The position numbers and the translations under genes are program-made. This document shows positions 50,161-58,401 of a stretch of DNA of 64,000 nucleotides, piece by piece. Each line of letters opens with the position of its first letter. The stretch's first letter is position 1. The stretch comes from JAXMCK01 sp046349395 (GTDB lineage Bacteria > Pseudomonadota > Alphaproteobacteria > Geminicoccales > Geminicoccaceae), in contig JAXMCK010000005.1 of NCBI GenBank assembly GCA_046349395.1, positions 248,001-312,000 of the forward strand, in the 5' to 3' direction. Under the pieces are notes generated by a model. It saw only the letters and a program-made list of their open reading frames with translations. It was not told where the DNA came from and did not search any database.

Positions 50161-51783
50161 TCAGATCCAGGCGGTAGCCGGGATCTCCGACGAGGGATCG
50201 GGGCTCTTCGGCAGCACATGGCACTTGAAGCCGATGAGCTGCATCCCGTCGACGAACATCGTGTTGTTCTCGAACTTGAAGCCGTAGTCGCGCCGCGTGT
50301 CGCCGGAGCCCGACCGGTACGACCCGCTCCCGCCGGCGAAGAACGGCCCGAAAGCGAAGTAGCCGCCGGCACTCGTCGACTGCGAGCGGGCATTGTTGAC
50401 GTAGTCCGAGAACTCGTGACTTTCTCCGAACTTGAGCGACAGCTTGCGTACGAAGATCGCACTGGTCGGAATGGCCGGCATCTTGCCCTTCGGCGGCGAG
50501 CCGCCGTCCGACAGGACGTCGCCCTTCACGACCACGTTGTTCTGATCGAACCGCCAGTAATGGCTGGTGAGGAAGGCGGTGCGCAGCCAGGGCCGGGCGA
50601 TCGGGATCTGGGCGATCTCGAAGCTCATGTCGACGCTGCTGCTGTCGCAGGTGCCGTGATACTCGCTGTGGCGGGTCGAGGACGCGTGCGAACCGCCCGC
50701 ACCGCCGATGCCGAGAAACGAGAAGCCGCCGCCGCCGCTCGATTTCGACCAGCTGTAGCTCGAATTGGAATGGCTGGCATAGTCGCCGGCCGAGAAGCCG
50801 AACCGTGTCCAGCCCGTCGAGGTCGCGAAATTGCCCGGCACCAGTGAGGTGAAGAAGAAGTCGCTGCCCGAGATCGGCGAGGTGAGCCGCGCCTTCTCCA
50901 GGTCCTCGACATATTGCTGCTTCAGGAGCGCCATGTCGCGGCGGCCGACCTGCTCGAAGAACGCGGCGATCTTCTCGTAGTCGAGCTTGTGGCCCGCGGT
51001 CTCCCAGTCGGCCATCGCCGCCCGCACCTTGTTGCGATAGATGTTGGCGTTGATCGCCCAATCGTGGATGGCCCGCGAGTTCGTGGCGGTCAGGGCGTCG
51101 ATCCGTCGGGCATTGTATTCCAGTGCCGCCGCGTCGTAGGCCGCCATCTTCGCCAGATAGGTGGTGACGAGATCGCTCGGACCCGTCGTCTCGGTCTCTT
51201 CCTGGGTGATGACGTCCTTGGTCTTCACGGTCTTCTGCAGCAGGCCGTTGAGGCGCTCGATCTGCGCCACCGTCTCCGGCGGCAGTTCGACCTTCATCAC
51301 CTGGCTCATGCGCAGGGTGTAGTCGTAGACGTCGGACAGGGTGCCGTCGTTGTTCTGCACCGACAGGCGCGCGAACTGCTCGTTGGTGCCGGCCGCGACG
51401 TCGGGTACGAAGTCCAGCAGCCGCGCCATACTCTCCGCCTGCATGTAGAGCCGCATCGTGTCCTGAGCCATGAGCGCGTCGAGTTGCTCCTGGCTCAGCT
51501 GCGGTGCCGCGGGCGGTGCCGGGGGCGTGCCCCCGGCCGCGGCCGTCGCCGCCGCCGCACTCGGCTGCATCGCGTCGACCGCCGACTTCTTCACCACGCC
51601 GGTCAGGCCCTGCGTCAGGAACTCCAGATCCGCCGGCTCGATCGGGATGCCGGGCGTGCACCAGCTGAAGAAATTGTCGGCCGACGGCGGCACGGTGTCG
51701 TCGCCGTTGGTCAGGACGTTGTAGAGTTTGCTCATGATGGTGTTGGCGAGAACGCTCGGCTCCAACAGGGCCATGGCGATCAC
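50161..51783 (-). CDS. unknown protein A, helical bundle plus C-terminal domain with Gly/Ser hairpin
   Basis: 540 aa. Residues ~95-305 are long amphipathic helices (DLVTTYLAKMAAYDAAALEY, ALLKQQYVEDLEKARL). Residues 325-375 are Gly/Ser/Tyr-rich with alternating small and aromatic residues, like a membrane-inserting beta-hairpin. The conserved domain has IARPWLRTAFLTSHYWR (395-411), VLSDGGSPPKG (423-433) and a second Gly/Ser/Tyr-rich strand region (466-495), closing with FKCHVLPKSPDP. Similar in order and motifs to protein B. N-terminal half has a Pro/Ala linker (73-95). No signal peptide. Helices plus glycine-rich hairpin suggest a pore-forming or structural component, but this is inference only. 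Confidence 0.65.
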   Translation of the reverse strand: MIAMALLEPSVLANTIMSKLYNVLTNGDDTVPPSADNFFSWCTPGIPIEPADLEFLTQGLTGVVKKSAVDAMQPSAAAATAAAGGTPPAPPAAPQLSQEQLDALMAQDTMRLYMQAESMARLLDFVPDVAAGTNEQFARLSVQNNDGTLSDVYDYTLRMSQVMKVELPPETVAQIERLNGLLQKTVKTKDVITQEETETTGPSDLVTTYLAKMAAYDAAALEYNARRIDALTATNSRAIHDWAINANIYRNKVRAAMADWETAGHKLDYEKIAAFFEQVGRRDMALLKQQYVEDLEKARLTSPISGSDFFFTSLVPGNFATSTGWTRFGFSAGDYASHSNSSYSWSKSSGGGGFSFLGIGGAGGSHASSTRHSEYHGTCDSSSVDMSFEIAQIPIARPWLRTAFLTSHYWRFDQNNVVVKGDVLSDGGSPPKGKMPAIPTSAIFVRKLSLKFGESHEFSDYVNNARSQSTSAGGYFAFGPFFAGGSGSYRSGSGDTRRDYGFKFENNTMFVDGMQLIGFKCHVLPKSPDPSSEIPATAWI

Positions 51784-51855
51784 TCCTCGGTCGGACGATG
51801 GGTCGTTGGCAGCTGATGCGCCGCGCGGATCGGTCCTGCGCGGCAGCGTGGGGAC

Positions 51856-52383
51856 CTAGCCGCGCCAGAAGCCGAGCGTGGCACCCAGATATTGGTCGGC
51901 GTTGATCTTCTCGAGCAGGACGCCCAGATCGCAGGGCTGGTCCTTGTCGCCCCACGGATTGTTGAAGGTGGCGCTGTTGGCATCGGTATCGATGCCGGTG
52001 AGCACCACGGCGTGCGCATCGTTCGGGGTGAAGCTCATCCCGGCATACTGGCTGCCATAGGGAAAGCCCGAGCAGAGATGGAGCAGGACGCAGGGCCCCG
52101 CCTCCAGGGCCGCATGCAGGTCGTCGGCCGTCATGGTGCCCGACGACAGGCTGCCGACGCCGTAAACGTCGAAGCCCCATTGCTGCATCAGGTCGGTGCA
52201 TTGCTGCCAGTTGCCGGCGAGGTTCGAGATGCAGCTGTTCGACGGATCGAACCCTCCCGTGAACTCGCCGACCCCGGTGCTGGTGCCGGTGCCGTAGCCT
52301 TTGACCATGGCACAGCTCGCGATCCAGCAGATCGGATTCTGCTCCTGAACAATCACTTCGACATCATAGGCGAGACTAGACAC
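51856..52383 (-). CDS. papain/C39-like cysteine protease
   Basis: 175 aa, GTG start with a ggagaagg RBS. The papain-fold active site is visible: Q-x-N-P-I-C19-W20 near the N-terminus (QEQNPICWIASCAMV), H124 in NDAHAVVLTGID, and N142-P-W in TFNNPWG. Eight cysteines are unusually many for its size. No signal peptide, propeptide or ABC transporter, so it is not a typical bacteriocin leader peptidase. The fold resembles AvrRpt2-type/C39-like papain proteases that act as effectors or maturation enzymes. It lies between the giant hemopexin protein and paralogue A on the same strand; processing of a cluster product is a reasonable guess. Confidence 0.75.
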   Translation of the reverse strand: MSSLAYDVEVIVQEQNPICWIASCAMVKGYGTGTSTGVGEFTGGFDPSNSCISNLAGNWQQCTDLMQQWGFDVYGVGSLSSGTMTADDLHAALEAGPCVLLHLCSGFPYGSQYAGMSFTPNDAHAVVLTGIDTDANSATFNNPWGDKDQPCDLGVLLEKINADQYLGATLGFWRG

Positions 52384-52429
52384 GGCCCTTCTCCCGAACA
52401 GCGCCCGAGTCGATCTGCCAGCTGCCGTG

Positions 52430-52472
52430 CAGCTGACTTGACCTGATCATGCAGTCTGCTCAGTTGACTTGA
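52430..52472. promoter_or_regulatory. 12-bp direct repeats upstream of the protease
   Basis: CAGCTGACTTGA (52430-52441) and CAGTTGACTTGA (52461-52472) differ at one base and start 31 bp apart, about three helical turns, so they face the same side of the DNA. They lie 47-89 bp before the protease start in the 285-bp gap of the cluster. Candidate activator or repressor sites. Confidence 0.5.
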
Positions 52473-52524
52473 ACGTGCGGTGATATTTCGCACAAAACGG
52501 CGGCAAGTGACGATGATGGACGAA

Positions 52525-52540
52525 CGGTTACTATAAACCG
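52525..52540. promoter_or_regulatory. inverted repeat around a TATAGT element
   Basis: CGGTT-actata-AACCG: 5-bp arms flank TATAGT read on the minus strand, a good -10 hexamer for the protease gene. No convincing -35 at standard spacing was found, so an activator-dependent promoter is possible. Transcription from here would include the direct repeats at 52430-52472 in the leader. Confidence 0.35.
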
Positions 52541-52668
52541 CCTGAACACGGTCTCGGCCATGTGGGCTCGATCGTCTACGGGGCCGACGGGCGGCGAACA
52601 CCCGAGCCGATGCCAACCACCCCTACGGCTATCGCCCGACACTCGGCGGGTGCATCGCACCCCGAAGA

Positions 52669-55600
52669 TCAACTGCCTGGGTGCGCCTCGAACCCGTCAT
52701 AGACGACGTCGAACTCGACGCGCAGGGAGGTGGCCTTGACCCGATCCTCGGCGTCGTCGATCAGCAGGTACCAGGTCGTGAAGGGGCCGAGCAGCCCGAA
52801 CTTCGTGCCCGCCAATGGCTTCGCCTCCTCCGTCCCGTGGAACTGGAAGTCCTTAGCCGTCGGGTCGATCTCGGTACTGGCCGTGTAGGCGTAGGCCAGC
52901 GTGCACGAATCGTGCTCGACGGTCAGTTCCTTTCCCGCCGCCGAGACGAAGGTCTCGCGTCCCGAGTGCACGAGGCGGAGATGGTGCTTCTCCCCGGCCG
53001 ACAGTCCGCCGACCCAGCACCGGACCCGGCTCAGCCGGACGTTCGCCATGTAGGCGAAGGGGCCGCGCGTGGTCTTGCTCGTGGCCTTGCGCACTGCCAA
53101 CGTGGCGACGCCCTCCTTGGCGAGTGCCGCGAACATCTCGGGATGGGTATCCTTGGTGAACACCAGGGCCGCGGTGCCGGGTCCCGTCGGGCTCGACAGC
53201 TTCAGATCGTCCAGCACCTCGTCGTAGAGGTCCTGCAGGCTCGACTGGGTGAAGGTGGCGGCGTCGATCTGCCCGCCGTCGGGTAGGGTCCGCAGCATCT
53301 CACCGAAGAAGTTGCGGGCCTGCAGCGACCTCATCACCGAGGCGCGACTTGCCAGATAGAAGATGTGGAGGGTCTGGTCCTTCGCCCGATTGTACCGCTC
53401 GGTGGCAAGGCTCGTGAACACGGAAAGCTGCGGCTGCAGGCGACCGGCGATGGCGGCCTGCGCCTGCTCGACGTCGAGCTTGCAGCGCGCGGCCTCGGCC
53501 TGAAGATCGCCGACACTCTGCCACAGCCTGTTGTACTCGAGCACGGCGGCGTTGCGCTGGTCGGCCAGGCTCACATACTCGTCGAGATCGTCGATGATCT
53601 TCTTCGCCGCCGGGAACTTGGTCGTGAACTCGCCGCACATCTCTTTGAACTGATCGCGCGTGAGCGCCAGCTTGTAGGCGTCGTTGTAGAGGTTCGTCGG
53701 ATCGATGAGCCGGCTGCGCGTCACGGTGAGGTCCTTGAAGGAGCGCACCTCCTTCGCGAGGCTGTCGACGCGCCGAACTACGTAGTGCCGGTTCATCGAC
53801 TCGCCGGAATCGGTGACGACGTTGTTGATGCCCTTGTTCAGGAGGTCGCCGACCTGGCTCATCGCCATCAGACCCGGGCCGGTATCGGGCTCCTTCGATT
53901 CGTTCAGCCAGTGCATGAAGGAAAGCTGCGTCAGGCAGCCGAACAGATCCTGCCACGTCACGCCCCAGTCGCGTCGCAGGTCGGCCTGCAGGTCTTTCGT
54001 GTCGTTGGCGAGGGCGTTGGCCTTGGCCTCCATTAGTCCGCGCAGCCGGTCGATCTGGGCGAAGGCGTCGTTCGCCTGGGTGAGGGTGTCCGACGTTGCC
54101 GTCTGCAGTGTCTTGAGGCGGGAGCCTTCGAAATTGACCGCCAAGGTCAGACCAGCCGTCCGTTCGGCGGCGGCGTTCATCGCGGTCTGATAGGCCTTGT
54201 ATTCCCTCTCGGCTGAGGTGAGATGGCTCAGCGCCTTCGTCTTCGCCGTCTCGAAATAGTCATGAAGCTCCAGCACCGTGTATTCGGACGGATTGCCGAA
54301 ATAGTCCGCTTCCAGCCGCAGATTGCCCAGGAGCGTGTCCGCCTTGGCGAGCAGCACCCCCGCCGAGCCCAGGTCCAGGCCTGACATCGCCGTCTCGGGC
54401 TGAATGAGACCAGGCCAGTCCTCGGCGATGGATCTCGGATATCCCGCCTCCACCATCTTCGAGGCCAGATTGTAGACCATGTACTCCGGCGAGCGGAACG
54501 TCATCCCATGGTCGAACCTGCCGGTGCGCTGGAAGACGAGGATGCAGTCCGGCTTGCCCGCATAGGCTAACGCGACGTCGGTGGTCCACAGACCCGGAAA
54601 ATCCTGCGCCACCGGGAAGGGTCCCTCGATGGCCGAGAACTGCTCGCCGAGCCCCCAGGTATACCGCTCCAGCGTGTATTTGAAGTAGTTGGTCCCCTTG
54701 AAGAGAAAGCCGCAACTGCCGTCGGCGGTGACGTTCACCGCAGCGTCGATGCCGTCCCGCAGTTCGGGACAGCGGTCGCCCAGGGCCTTGGCCCAGGCCC
54801 GTTTGTTGGCCGGCAGTTCCCGGCGCGCATGGAACATGATCTCGCCGGGACGAAAGAAGATCGCCCGGCCGCCGAACTTGGGTTGCTCGCCGGGTCGGGC
54901 ATCCTGCTTGTAGTAGGCGAGAATGGCGGCATCGAGCCTGCCGTCCTTCCACAGCCCGGGCCAGTCGGACCCGCGGGGGTCGCTACCCTCTTCCACCAGC
55001 CGACGCGTCCTGCCGTCGTACTTCCGGAAGTGCGTACCCTTGAAGACGTACAAGGCGTCGTCCAGCGAGTCCCGCAAGACAGTATCGAACTGCCGCTCCT
55101 GCGTGGTGAACAGATCCTTGATCCACAGCAGCCCGGCCAGCAGGTCGAAATACTCAGCACTCTGCTGCTTCGGATCGAGATCGAGATTGGCGCGGCCGAG
55201 GCGCAGGAACGAGTAGCGGAGCCGCTCCATCAGCATGCGGAGCTGGCCAAACGACACCTGCCGACACAGGCTCGAATAGCTGAACGCCGCGGTCTGGACC
55301 GAGCCGTCGGTCATCGTGTCCGCATGCGCGGTAGCGGGCAGCGAACGTGGAGCGGGAGGGCCTTGGCCGACGGCAGGCCCCCAAATCTCGTCCCGGGCCG
55401 TCGCCATGACGTGGCGGTCGGGCTCCCTCGCACCTGCGGCACCTGCCTTGCCATTGGGTCCGTCGGCACCGCGTCCGCCATGCGCGACATGAAGATCGAA
55501 GCCCGCGGTGCCGGCAGCCTCGTTTGCGATCGACAAGCACCCACCCTTGCCGCCCTGTCCGCCCTTGCCGCCCTCGCCTCCGGGTCCGCCGTCACCGCCC

Positions 55601-56457
55601 GCCAGGAGCTTGAAGTCGAAGCGATGTCCGCGGGCGGTGTCGCCGCCTTTGCCGCCTTCGCCGCCCTCGCCGCCCGCTCCGCCCTCTCCACCCTTCACCG
55701 AGAGGGTCAGCTTGCCGCCCTCCGCGAGCGTGCCGCCATAGTCGAGGATGATCGAGCCGCCCCGGCCGCCATGGTTGCCTGCACCACCCGGACCGCCATA
55801 CCCGCCTCGCCCCCCCTTGCCGGCGGTCTCCTTCAGATGCCGCATGTCATCCATCGTCCGGTTGAAGCCTTCGTGGCCCCGTCCGCCGGTGCCGCCGCTG
55901 GTGCCCTTCGAGCCGGCACCACCGCACCCGCCATTGGCGCTGAGGACGGCGTCGGTCCGCAGCTTCAGTCCGCCGCAATGGATCTCGATCGTCCCGCCGG
56001 CCGCACCCGCCGACTTGCCGTCACTCCCGGGCTTCCCCTCCTCCCCCGCACCGCCGTGATCGCCGAAGGACGACCCGTCCGCGCCCTTCGCCGGCACCGC
56101 GCGCACGACGTCGCCCGGCTCGCCGTCCACACCGTCGACCACGATGGCGGCGGGCCGCATCTGCGCGTCGGCGTCGAGCTCCAGCCGCCGGCAGACGATC
56201 TTGATCGACCGGCCCGGTGCCCGGATCGGCCCGGCGATCCGGACCACGTCGCCATGGATCGTGTAGTCGGCCGTCTCGGCGATCGGGCACACGCCACGAC
56301 CCGTGCCGAGATCGGCCGTCGGTGCCGTCAGCACCAGGAACTCGGAGGTATGGATGGTCGAGCGGACCAGCACCTCCTGTGCGGTCTCCCCCGCCTTGAA
56401 GAAGACGCTCTCCTGGTGGAAGTTCTGGTCGACCGCGAATGCTGCGCGCTCGCTCAC
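52669..56457 (-). CDS. giant protein: collagen-like Gly-rich region + hemopexin repeats + helical stalk
   Basis: 1262 aa. About 1-115: beta-strand region. 116-345: Gly-rich, dominated by GGxGG and GxxGxx units (GGEGGAGGEGGEGGKGG), collagen/PGRS-like. 390-465: helical. 466-690: four hemopexin-like blades, e.g. ALYVFKGTHFRKYD ... DWPGLW, GFLFKGTNYFKYT ... DFPGLW, and GYPRSIAEDWPGL. 700-1050: long helices, probable coiled coils (EREYKAYQTAM, DLQAEAARCKLDVEQAQAAI). 1090-1255: beta-rich C-terminal domain. No signal peptide or membrane helix. Hemopexin blades with long helical stalks occur in some insecticidal Tc-type and photopexin proteins, so a toxin or adhesin role is inferred. Follows the 349-aa gene by 63 bp. 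Confidence 0.75.
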   Translation of the reverse strand: MSERAAFAVDQNFHQESVFFKAGETAQEVLVRSTIHTSEFLVLTAPTADLGTGRGVCPIAETADYTIHGDVVRIAGPIRAPGRSIKIVCRRLELDADAQMRPAAIVVDGVDGEPGDVVRAVPAKGADGSSFGDHGGAGEEGKPGSDGKSAGAAGGTIEIHCGGLKLRTDAVLSANGGCGGAGSKGTSGGTGGRGHEGFNRTMDDMRHLKETAGKGGRGGYGGPGGAGNHGGRGGSIILDYGGTLAEGGKLTLSVKGGEGGAGGEGGEGGKGGDTARGHRFDFKLLAGGDGGPGGEGGKGGQGGKGGCLSIANEAAGTAGFDLHVAHGGRGADGPNGKAGAAGAREPDRHVMATARDEIWGPAVGQGPPAPRSLPATAHADTMTDGSVQTAAFSYSSLCRQVSFGQLRMLMERLRYSFLRLGRANLDLDPKQQSAEYFDLLAGLLWIKDLFTTQERQFDTVLRDSLDDALYVFKGTHFRKYDGRTRRLVEEGSDPRGSDWPGLWKDGRLDAAILAYYKQDARPGEQPKFGGRAIFFRPGEIMFHARRELPANKRAWAKALGDRCPELRDGIDAAVNVTADGSCGFLFKGTNYFKYTLERYTWGLGEQFSAIEGPFPVAQDFPGLWTTDVALAYAGKPDCILVFQRTGRFDHGMTFRSPEYMVYNLASKMVEAGYPRSIAEDWPGLIQPETAMSGLDLGSAGVLLAKADTLLGNLRLEADYFGNPSEYTVLELHDYFETAKTKALSHLTSAEREYKAYQTAMNAAAERTAGLTLAVNFEGSRLKTLQTATSDTLTQANDAFAQIDRLRGLMEAKANALANDTKDLQADLRRDWGVTWQDLFGCLTQLSFMHWLNESKEPDTGPGLMAMSQVGDLLNKGINNVVTDSGESMNRHYVVRRVDSLAKEVRSFKDLTVTRSRLIDPTNLYNDAYKLALTRDQFKEMCGEFTTKFPAAKKIIDDLDEYVSLADQRNAAVLEYNRLWQSVGDLQAEAARCKLDVEQAQAAIAGRLQPQLSVFTSLATERYNRAKDQTLHIFYLASRASVMRSLQARNFFGEMLRTLPDGGQIDAATFTQSSLQDLYDEVLDDLKLSSPTGPGTAALVFTKDTHPEMFAALAKEGVATLAVRKATSKTTRGPFAYMANVRLSRVRCWVGGLSAGEKHHLRLVHSGRETFVSAAGKELTVEHDSCTLAYAYTASTEIDPTAKDFQFHGTEEAKPLAGTKFGLLGPFTTWYLLIDDAEDRVKATSLRVEFDVVYDGFEAHPGS

Positions 56458-56520
56458 GGCCTTCTCCGCTCCGATGCCGACGTCGATGTTCCGTGCGAGC
56501 CGCGCCCGCAGCGATGGCCG

Positions 56521-57570
56521 CTAGCCCGCCCGGGCCAGCTTCGTCGTGGCTACGAAATTGACTTCCTTCAGCACCCGGCCCGCCACGGCGGACAGGGTCT
56601 GCTCCAGGGTCGTGCGGATCTCGGGGGCTCCGCCCCATTTCTGGGCCATCGAGTCGAGGTACAGCTTGATCGTCTCCTGGACCGGCCACGCCTTCTCCCT
56701 GACCCGCATGGCGTAGTCGTCGGCCTGCGGCCTCGTCTGCAGCTCGGTATAGAAATCGACGACCTGCTGCCGGAAGTCCCGTCGCTTGAAGATCTCGGTA
56801 AAGACGAACTCGTTGCCGTACAGGTTGCTATTGGATTTCGGGAGATTCTTCTCGACGGCGACCTCCCAGACGAACACCGGATTGCCGGCGGCACCGCGGG
56901 CGATCCGGCTGGTCACCTCGCGAACGCCGTCGTCCCAATCGGATTCGGCTTCGCCGGGGTCGTCCCCCCGACGCTCGGCCTCGGCCCGCACCCTGGCGCG
57001 CACGGCATCGACCGGCTGGCTGATGGCACCCTGCAGTTCCAGGTACATCTGATGCGGGACGCTGACGGCCGGCGAGTCGGGACGCACACCGTCCATCATC
57101 CGGCTCATGCGCGTGCGGACGACGTCGGTGAGGGCCAGGATATCGGGCTGGAGCTGCAGCGTGTCGGCACGGTTGCCGGCGATCTCGAAGCTCTCCCGCA
57201 AGGCGTCCAGCAGCTTGCCGCCACGCTCGGCGATGGCGTTCGGGTCGGACCGCTCCTTGAACGGGTCGGCCTCGACCAGCCAGTCGGCGAGGCGGCTCTC
57301 GATCTTGGTCTCGCGGATGGCGTCCAGCGTCTTCAGCAGCGCCTTGTCCGGGCCCTCGTTGCGGCCGCGCGTCGGGTCGTTGACGACCGCGTCGCGGAAC
57401 GACTGCACCCGCTGCTGCCAGGCGGCGTCGAGGCTGTAGGAGATCGGCGCCATGCGCATCTTGGCGGCATGGGTCTGCGTTTCGAGGACGTCGGGCTTCA
57501 GGCCGGCATGCTGCTTCATCGCGTCCACGGACGCGTTGTAATCGGTGACGACGGTCTCGATCCGCGGCAT
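56521..57570 (-). CDS. unknown helical protein, first gene of the hemopexin cluster
   Basis: 349 aa, predicted almost wholly alpha-helical, with many charged heptads (SRLADWLVEADPFKER, DAVRARVRAEAERRG, RDFRQQVVDFYTELQTR). No signal peptide, membrane helix or Cys; no family recognised. It starts MPRIETVVTDYNASVDAM and ends before the 1262-aa gene with a 63-bp gap, so both are likely co-transcribed. The promoter region 57571-57783 contains AT-rich pieces but no box I could fix. Coding character is good: codon use matches the neighbours. Possibly a chaperone or structural partner of the giant protein. Confidence 0.6.
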   Translation of the reverse strand: MPRIETVVTDYNASVDAMKQHAGLKPDVLETQTHAAKMRMAPISYSLDAAWQQRVQSFRDAVVNDPTRGRNEGPDKALLKTLDAIRETKIESRLADWLVEADPFKERSDPNAIAERGGKLLDALRESFEIAGNRADTLQLQPDILALTDVVRTRMSRMMDGVRPDSPAVSVPHQMYLELQGAISQPVDAVRARVRAEAERRGDDPGEAESDWDDGVREVTSRIARGAAGNPVFVWEVAVEKNLPKSNSNLYGNEFVFTEIFKRRDFRQQVVDFYTELQTRPQADDYAMRVREKAWPVQETIKLYLDSMAQKWGGAPEIRTTLEQTLSAVAGRVLKEVNFVATTKLARAG

Positions 57571-57783
57571 CGGCTCCCCCGCACACCGACACTGCCGCCG
57601 CCGGTTCGCTGCCGGAATACGCGCAATGCCGAGGCGCGACGGTGCCTACGGGCGAACGATCCGTCAATCGCAGGTGGAGATCGTCTTTCTCAAATGTTCG
57701 CGACCCGCGCCGGCGATCCGGACTCTGGACTATTGTCGGCGCGATGGAACATTAGAGCTTCCTGTTGAATCACTTGCGCGCGA

Positions 57784-58317
57784 TTACTGCCGGCCGCGCG
57801 TCCCGAACACCATCTGCGCCAGCCTGTTGCCGCCGAGAGCCCGGTTCACGTCGCGGAAGGCGAAGAAGGGGACGAGCGAGACGGCCATGATGACGGCGAC
57901 GCAGACGAGGCCGGCGAGGCCGCCGCCGCCGACGGCCGGCACGCTGGAGCCCAGGCTCTCGTCGTGGAACCACCCGACGACGATGCCCTCCAGATAGTGC
58001 ACGGCGATGAACAGCAGCGCGAAGACGACCGATTCGTGCAGGATCGGCCAGATGAGCGGCCTACCCTGCAGCCAGCCCCCGAAATTGATCCCTTCCGCCA
58101 GCAGCATCACCTTCGCCAGCACCAGCGCGTTGACGAAGGCGAAGCCCTGCGAGGGCAGGACGGTGTGCAACTCGCGCAGCACCATCTTCTCGTGCAGCGC
58201 GAACAGGGCGAACAGCACCCAGAGATAGAGGAACATGATGAGGAAGCGCTTGCCCTCCTCGGCGGCACGCTCCTTCAGACTCGGATGGTGACCCGCCTGG
58301 GCCTGCTCGATTGCCAC
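57784..58317 (-). CDS. integral membrane protein, unknown
   Basis: 177 aa with about four hydrophobic helices: FLIMFLYLWVLFALFAL, GFAFVNALVLAKVMLLA, PILHESVVFALLFIAVHYL and GLAGLVCVAVIMAVSLVPFFAF. The last is followed by DVNRALGGNRLAQMVFGTR, a polar tail facing the cytoplasm. Conserved-looking His/Glu residues lie at LHEKMVL and ILHESVV. I do not recognise the family. It stands between the hemopexin cluster and the AEC transporter on the same strand with >80-bp gaps, so it is probably its own transcript. Confidence 0.6.
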   Translation of the reverse strand: MAIEQAQAGHHPSLKERAAEEGKRFLIMFLYLWVLFALFALHEKMVLRELHTVLPSQGFAFVNALVLAKVMLLAEGINFGGWLQGRPLIWPILHESVVFALLFIAVHYLEGIVVGWFHDESLGSSVPAVGGGGLAGLVCVAVIMAVSLVPFFAFRDVNRALGGNRLAQMVFGTRGRQ

Positions 58318-58401
58318 GTTCCGCTCCCCCTACCCTTGCCTCGGACCCTAAGCCGCGCCGGCCCGACTCCGTCCCGACCGAACGTTGCCGTCAAGCGGCA
58401 C

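Noticed and set aside
48596..52201. One 1201-aa gene covering the end of the cluster
   Set aside because: Only the last 500 residues have coding character (start at 50098). The upstream part is the out-of-frame shadow of protein A and the protease, which have clear motifs in their own frames.
55380..56110. Tandem DNA repeat or CRISPR-like array
   Set aside because: The periodicity comes from Gly-codon repeats in the collagen-like region of the giant protein; units vary and there are no spacers.
54829..57768. 979-aa open frame on the + strand
   Set aside because: Antisense to the giant hemopexin protein and the 349-aa gene; composition is Arg/Asp/Val/Gly-rich mirror coding typical of GC-rich DNA, with no recognisable domain.
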